Assembly: GCA_021767625.1 (NCBI GenBank) | Contig: JAASTB010000135.1 | Coordinates: 1-6,361 of the forward strand | Length of the DNA: 6,361 bases | Reading direction: 5' to 3' | Source: Wenzhouxiangella sp. | Lineage (GTDB): Bacteria; Pseudomonadota; Gammaproteobacteria; Xanthomonadales; Wenzhouxiangellaceae | Shown: positions 1-3,682 of the stretch, in pieces | Numbering within the stretch: position 1 is the first letter of the stretch | How the letters are laid out: every line of letters begins with the position of its first letter | Notes under the pieces: model-generated | What the model was told of the DNA's origin: nothing | The model's database searches: none | The model's input: only the letters and a program-made list of their open reading frames with translations | Program-made: the position numbers and the translations under genes

Positions 1-526
1 GGCTGGAGACAACGACTCCCAGGACGTGAATGATGACCAGGCCGAGCATCACATTGACCAGCACCTCGTGGGTTTCTTCCCAGAAATGCTCGTCGGCCGC
101 CCACAGCGCCCCGGAGACACCTTCCCCGGCTTCCACCACCCAGCCGGCCAGCGGCCCGGCGTTTTCCTCCACCGCGTAGAGCACCAGCCCGCTGAAGGCC
201 AGCGCGATCATGCAGCCGATCAGCAGCAGGATCATGATGCCGCCTGCGGGGTTGTGCCCCAGGTAGTGCTTCGCGCGGCCGGTGAAGAGGTTGCGCAGAT
301 AGTAGACCACTGCCGCCGGAGAGCGAACGAAGTCGCCGAAGCGGGCGTGTTCGGTACCGACGAAGCCCCACAGCACCCGGAACAGCACGATGGCCAGCAA
401 GGTATAGCCGATCCACACATGCAGGGTCATCACTTCGTCTTCCATGATGTAGTTGGTGAAGAACCCCGCGACCAGCAGCCAATGGCCCAGTCGCACGATG
501 GGATCCCAGACCTTGACGGATGTCAT
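1..526 (-). CDS. Cytochrome b561 family membrane protein (partial, C-terminus cut by window edge)
   Basis: A di-haem b-type cytochrome of the inner membrane. Family members pass electrons between quinones and a partner dehydrogenase, hydrogenase or small soluble haem protein; the partner here is not visible. The first 175 residues can be read. Four hydrophobic segments lie at about 13-27, 37-54, 96-115 and 155-174. Histidines H15 (RLGHW), H36 (TLHVWIGY), H153 (ETHEV) and H167 (IIHVLG) sit at or in these helices, as expected for two bis-histidine haems. The motif WDPIVRLGHW at the N-terminus and the FRVLWGFVGTEHARF segment after helix 2 are typical of the family. I chose the ATG at 526, preceded by GGGGA; an in-frame ATG at 544, preceded by AGGA, would add six residues. 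The gene diverges from the membrane-anchored regulator at 640. Family assignment is firm; the physiological partner is unknown. Confidence 0.9.
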   Translation of the reverse strand, partial: MTSVKVWDPIVRLGHWLLVAGFFTNYIMEDEVMTLHVWIGYTLLAIVLFRVLWGFVGTEHARFGDFVRSPAAVVYYLRNLFTGRAKHYLGHNPAGGIMILLLIGCMIALAFSGLVLYAVEENAGPLAGWVVEAGEGVSGALWAADEHFWEETHEVLVNVMLGLVIIHVLGVVVSS

Positions 527-639
527 GTTGCGTTCCCCGTTCATGTCGATGTTCCTGTTCGGACCTGGAACAAAGCATGGGCGAGAGCGTCATTGGGTAG
601 AATCCGGCATATGACCTGTTCCCCGGAAATTCCCTGACT
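527..639. promoter_or_regulatory. Divergent intergenic region with repeated GTTC/GAAC words
   Basis: These 113 bp separate the cytochrome b561 gene (minus) from the LuxR-type gene (plus) and must hold both start regions. No convincing -35/-10 pair was found; TAGAAT at 598-603 is -10-like for the plus strand but lacks a good -35. GTTC starts at 532, 539, 551, 557 and 618, and GAAC at 568. The first two lie close to or inside the short stretch between the alternative cytochrome starts. GTTCC (551-555) and GGAAC (567-571) form a 21-bp interrupted palindrome, and GTTCCCC occurs twice (532-538 and 618-624). That density is higher than expected by chance, so this is a candidate operator region. No binding protein can be assigned from sequence. 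Confidence 0.4.
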
Positions 640-1185
640 ATGTCGAATAACCGAGCCCGCACCCCCGGCAACCCGACGCTTCTGGTGACCTTCGGCGTCA
701 TCGCCGTCCTGATCGGCTGGGACCTGATCTCCGACTACGCCGAGGGCGTCGAACCGCTGCATGTGGTCGTGGAACTGGCCCTGCTGCTGACCGCGGCGGC
801 CATGTTCGGCTTTGTGCTCACACAGGTTGTCCGCGGAAGAAAGCAACTCAGGCAGATGCACTCGAGTCTGCACTCCGCCCGGGCGGAGTCGAGACAGTGG
901 CGGGAGCGCTATCACGCCACGATTCGTGGCCTGGGAGCGGCCATCCAGGAACAGTTCGAAACCTGGCAACTCAGCAAGGCCGAGGCGGAAATCGCCCTGC
1001 TGCTGCTCAAGGGATTGAGCCTGAAGGAAATCGCGGCGGTGCGGGAAACCGGCGAGCGGACGGTGCGCGAACAGGCGCGCGCCGTCTACCGCAAGGCCGG
1101 CCTGGCGGGCCGCTCGGAACTATCGGCCTTCTTTCTCGAAGACCTGCTGCTACCCGAGCCGGAGGCGATGCCCGAAAACGAGTAA
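640..1185 (+). CDS. Membrane-anchored LuxR-type helix-turn-helix regulator
   Basis: A 181-residue transcription factor predicted to sit in the inner membrane. Two hydrophobic segments (about 12-31 and 41-64) are joined by a short loop with acidic residues. They are followed by a charged, probably coiled-coil linker (about 65-105) and a C-terminal GerE/LuxR-type DNA-binding domain (about 109-166). In that domain the stretch LSKAEAEIALLLLKGLSLKE matches the scaffold helices, and ERTVREQARAVYRKAGL holds the recognition helix. There is no receiver domain or autoinducer-binding domain, so this looks like a one-component regulator sensing something at or in the membrane; that is inference. The start has only a weak ribosome site (GGAA at 625-628, 11 nt upstream). 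It is divergent from a cytochrome b561 gene, which is the natural first candidate target. It ends 8 bp from the convergent TerB-like gene. The domain call is strong; ligand and regulon are unknown. Confidence 0.85.
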   Translation: MSNNRARTPGNPTLLVTFGVIAVLIGWDLISDYAEGVEPLHVVVELALLLTAAAMFGFVLTQVVRGRKQLRQMHSSLHSARAESRQWRERYHATIRGLGAAIQEQFETWQLSKAEAEIALLLLKGLSLKEIAAVRETGERTVREQARAVYRKAGLAGRSELSAFFLEDLLLPEPEAMPENE

Positions 1186-1193
1186 GGGCGCCC

Positions 1194-2174
1194 TCAGACC
1201 CGGCCGCCGCCCTTGACCAGGCCCATCACCTGGCTCATGTCGAGGGTCTGCGCCTTCTGTTCGATCTGCGGCATGAACTCGCCCTGCTTCTGCTTGGCCG
1301 AGCCGAGCATCTCGTTGAAGGTCGACTTGAGTAGCTCGGTGCTCATCTGGCGGCCGCCGGCGTAGTAGCGCCGGGCCACGTGACCCAGGGCATAGGTCGT
1401 GGCGAACGAAAACGCCATGCCGGTTGCCGCACGGCCCACGCGACCGACGCCGCGGCCGGCCATACCACCCAGCAGGCCGCCGATGAGCTTGCGGCCGAAC
1501 TGCTCGAGATACTGCGAGGTCATGCCCACGCCGAGCGTCGCCAGGAATTCCTTGATGTGGCCACGGTCGAGCTCGACGCCGTATTCCTTGCCGATGCCGT
1601 AGACCATCCGGATCTGCAGGGGAATAATGGCCATCGACGCCCAGGATTGCGGCAGCAATTCCAGCGCACCGTTGAGAATCGAGTAGTTGAGAATGGTCTT
1701 GTCCATGGCCACTTCGTCGACCGCCGTGGCGCTGCCGATCGGCGGCTGCGTCGCCTGAGCCTTGGAGACAGTCGCCGGCGCGGCGGCCTCGGCCATGGCC
1801 ACGACCTGTTCGGCCTCCTGCTCGATCTGGCCCGACTCGTCGCTGTCCATGTCGAGCAATCCGCGCAGCTCGTCCAGGAAGCGCCGCTCCTCCTCGGTCA
1901 TGCGACCGTCGGCGTCGCACACGCCCACAGCCATTTCATAGGCCAGGTGTTTCTCGCCCGCGCCCTGGAGCTTGCCGGCGGCCTCGGCCAGCGACACGCG
2001 CTTGAGGAGCACGTCCTGGTAGAGCGTGCGCAGATCCGGGCCGTTGTCGCCGGACAGCGATTCGGCAATGCTGCGAATTTCCTCGCGCTCGTCCTCGTGC
2101 TTTGAACCGTCGGCAAAGGCAGCAAAGAGGGCGATGGTCAAAAGCGCTTCGTCGCGCTGGCGAGTGTCGGACAT
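1194..2174 (-). CDS. TerB-like / DUF697 (YcjF-like) two-domain protein
   Basis: A 326-residue protein of unknown role. The N-terminal half (about 8-110) is helical and resembles the TerB/DjlA tellurite-resistance domain. It carries two acidic patches typical of that fold, FADGSKHEDERE (20-31) and CDADGRMTEEERRFLDEL (86-103), which in relatives bind metal ions. An alanine-, glutamate- and proline-rich linker (about 115-155) follows. Residues about 160-275 look like DUF697, known from YcjF-type proteins: the helical stretch around IIPLQIRMVYGIG (183-195), a glycine-rich hydrophobic segment (231-248) and ATTYALGHVARRYYAGG (258-274). DUF697 proteins are often membrane-associated, and the glycine-rich segment may touch the membrane. 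The ATG at 2174 is preceded by GGAG at good spacing. It lies 37 bp downstream of the GST gene on the same strand, suggesting one operon. Domains are recognised from memory of the families. Function in tellurite resistance is not implied. Confidence 0.75.
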   Translation of the reverse strand: MSDTRQRDEALLTIALFAAFADGSKHEDEREEIRSIAESLSGDNGPDLRTLYQDVLLKRVSLAEAAGKLQGAGEKHLAYEMAVGVCDADGRMTEEERRFLDELRGLLDMDSDESGQIEQEAEQVVAMAEAAAPATVSKAQATQPPIGSATAVDEVAMDKTILNYSILNGALELLPQSWASMAIIPLQIRMVYGIGKEYGVELDRGHIKEFLATLGVGMTSQYLEQFGRKLIGGLLGGMAGRGVGRVGRAATGMAFSFATTYALGHVARRYYAGGRQMSTELLKSTFNEMLGSAKQKQGEFMPQIEQKAQTLDMSQVMGLVKGGGRV

Positions 2175-2211
2175 GAGGCGGTCTCCGAGTGGCTCCAGAA
2201 TCCCGCCAAGT

Positions 2212-2847
2212 CTAGCCCTTTTTTACTGAAGGCCGCGTGCTGACGCGTTCGTGCCAGGCCCGGAGGGCGTCGGCATTGTCTGGCACCTGCATTTTCATGC
2301 CGCGCAAGCCGAAATCGATGGTCACCAGGGCGGTGATGTCGGCCACGCTGAAATCGTCACCGGCGACATGATCATGTTCGTTCAACATGCCGTCCAGGTC
2401 TTGCATGAACCATTCGAACCGAAGCCGGCCGCGCTCGGCAAGCTCGGGAATCTGGGCCACAGGGCGACGGCCGGGCAAGGCATGGTCCTTGAAGCCCTTG
2501 AGCGAATTGCGAAATCCCTCCATGACCGCGAGCATGCCGTTCATTTCCACCCAGCGGTCGCGATCGTCAATGCGGGCTCGCGCCCCCGGCGTGGTTCCCA
2601 GCAACGCGGGTTCGGGCTGAACCCGCTCGAGATGGCGGCAGATGGCTGCACAGGAACTCAGGCGGGTACCGTCATCGAGCTCCAGGATCGGAACAGTGCA
2701 GTCGGCATGAATTGCAGCAAAGTCATCTGAAAGATGTTCACCCTTGCGCATATCCACGAAAACTTCCTCGAGCGACAGTCCCTTCTCGGCCAGAAACAGG
2801 TGGACCCGGCGAGGACTGGGGGCTTCGGGATAGGTATAGAGCTTCAT
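2212..2847 (-). CDS. Glutathione S-transferase family protein, Gtt2-like
   Basis: A 211-residue cytosolic protein of normal GST length. Family members conjugate glutathione to electrophiles or reduce peroxides and disulfides. The N-terminal thioredoxin-like domain (1-75) has the Gtt2-type opening PEAPSPRRVHLFLAEKGL (7-24) and the cis-proline motif TVPILELDDG (P53). The all-helical C-terminal domain (about 90-205) has the N-capping motif VAGDDFSVADIT (161-172) and ends in RAWHERVSTRPSV, a usual GST ending. Several positions that hold glutathione in relatives are changed: the common NPxGxVP before the cis-proline reads HADCTVP, and the usual E-S of the gamma-glutamyl site reads S65-C66. Glutathione binding may therefore be altered. 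The start at 2847 is preceded by GGAGAG. It is probably the first gene of an operon with the TerB/DUF697 gene. The family call is strong; the substrate is unknown. Confidence 0.88.
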   Translation of the reverse strand: MKLYTYPEAPSPRRVHLFLAEKGLSLEEVFVDMRKGEHLSDDFAAIHADCTVPILELDDGTRLSSCAAICRHLERVQPEPALLGTTPGARARIDDRDRWVEMNGMLAVMEGFRNSLKGFKDHALPGRRPVAQIPELAERGRLRFEWFMQDLDGMLNEHDHVAGDDFSVADITALVTIDFGLRGMKMQVPDNADALRAWHERVSTRPSVKKG

Positions 2848-2959
2848 GCGTCGACTCTCCGCGTTGCGTCGTCGGCACAGTATCTCACCTGCAGATGACT
2901 GACACGAATCCGGCGCGGTTTGCGTATATCAAGACAGGCTCATACAGCCGGAGGTTGCC
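2848..2959. promoter_or_regulatory. Divergent promoter region between GST and secreted-protein genes
   Basis: These 112 bp lie between divergent starts and should hold both promoters. For the plus-strand gene, CTGACA (2899-2904) resembles a -35 box and TATATC (2925-2930) a -10 box, but the 20-bp spacing is too long for a confident sigma-70 call. For the minus strand, GATACT (complement of 2879-2884) is -10-like without a good -35. No operator-like palindrome was seen. Confidence 0.35.
2950..2954 (+). promoter_or_regulatory. Ribosome binding site GGAGG of the secreted-protein gene
   Basis: A full GGAGG lies 5 nt before the ATG at 2960. It fixes this start, which also gives a clean signal peptide directly after the methionine. 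It is the strongest Shine-Dalgarno sequence in the window. Confidence 0.8.
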
Positions 2960-3679
2960 ATGTCCCGTTCGACCCGGTCGGTATTTCTCACCAGCATTCT
3001 TGCCGGTGCCGCCATCGTGCTTTCACTCTCGTTCCCCGCGAACACGCAGGCACAGGAGGAAGAGGAATGCGACTGCAGCTGCCAGGCCTACAACCGTTTG
3101 CAGGCCGCAATGAAGGAAATGCAAGAGCGCGGGCAGGACGGCGAACCGGTCATGCCGACGCCGGCCGTGCGCCGAATGGCGGCCTGTGCCGGCGAATGCG
3201 CCATGGAATGGAGCCAGTGCCAGACGCCCCAACGCGGCAAGCGCGGGCCGGTCGCTAGTCAGGATCGACCCGGCACGCCCGAACGCGAGCAGCGAGAGCT
3301 CGGGTCGGAACGAGCGCCATTTGCACTCGGCGAGCCCCGCCAGGACCTCGAGCGCTTCCACGGCGTCTACGGCAGCCCGGACGAGCCCAACCGCAACTTC
3401 TTCGTCGCGCAAGCGCAAAACCGCGCCATGGAAGGCCGGGAGATTCCGCCGGGCTACCTGATGATCGGGGCCATGTGGGGCGATGTCGCGCCCTGGTACA
3501 TGAAGTCCGTCGGCGAATATCGCTTCGAACAACAGTGGACCAATCCGGGCGCCGAGCCCCTGGTCGTGGAGTTCGAGACCGACGAACAAGGCAATGCCGT
3601 GGCCATGCGTTTTGTCAGCGGCTTCCTCGCCGATCGCGGCGAAGTGCAGCGCCAGGGGCAACTACCCGAAGGCTGGTGA
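2960..3679 (+). CDS. Exported cysteine-containing protein of unknown function
   Basis: I do not recognise this 239-residue protein as a named family. It opens with a Sec signal peptide: R3 and R6, a hydrophobic core at about 9-25, and a likely cleavage after A31 (NTQA before QEEEE). No lipobox is seen, so it should be periplasmic or secreted. Just after cleavage comes a six-cysteine region: C37, C39 and C41 in a CxCxC pattern, then C76, C80 and C87. These could form disulfides or bind a metal. A charged, low-complexity, proline/glutamate-rich linker (about 88-128) follows. The C-terminal part (about 130-239) alternates polar and hydrophobic residues like a small beta domain. FHGVYGSPDEPNRNFFV and EPLVVEFETDEQGNAVAMRF loosely recall the DUF3471-type domain found behind some serine hydrolases, but no hydrolase is present here. 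The stop lies 3 bp from that of the convergent kinase-like gene. That it is a real exported protein is well supported; its role is not known. Confidence 0.75.
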   Translation: MSRSTRSVFLTSILAGAAIVLSLSFPANTQAQEEEECDCSCQAYNRLQAAMKEMQERGQDGEPVMPTPAVRRMAACAGECAMEWSQCQTPQRGKRGPVASQDRPGTPEREQRELGSERAPFALGEPRQDLERFHGVYGSPDEPNRNFFVAQAQNRAMEGREIPPGYLMIGAMWGDVAPWYMKSVGEYRFEQQWTNPGAEPLVVEFETDEQGNAVAMRFVSGFLADRGEVQRQGQLPEGW

Positions 3680-3682
3680 CCG

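Noticed and set aside
26..637. Plus-strand open frame of 203 codons at the left end
   Set aside because: It is antisense to the cytochrome b561 gene. The translation is rich in His, Gln and Pro without any domain.
1186..1193. GGGCGCCC palindrome between two convergent genes, considered as a terminator
   Set aside because: There is no room for a loop and no T-run on either strand, so it cannot act as an intrinsic terminator.
1150..1920. Minus-strand open frame of 256 codons in another frame of the TerB/DUF697 gene
   Set aside because: The composition is dominated by Arg, Gly and Ala, as expected for a frame-shifted reading of GC-rich DNA. The overlapping frame has real domains.
2606..2626. 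Perfect 8-bp inverted repeat with a 5-nt loop
   Set aside because: It is within the GST coding region with no T-run. It is probably a chance product of GC-rich codons.
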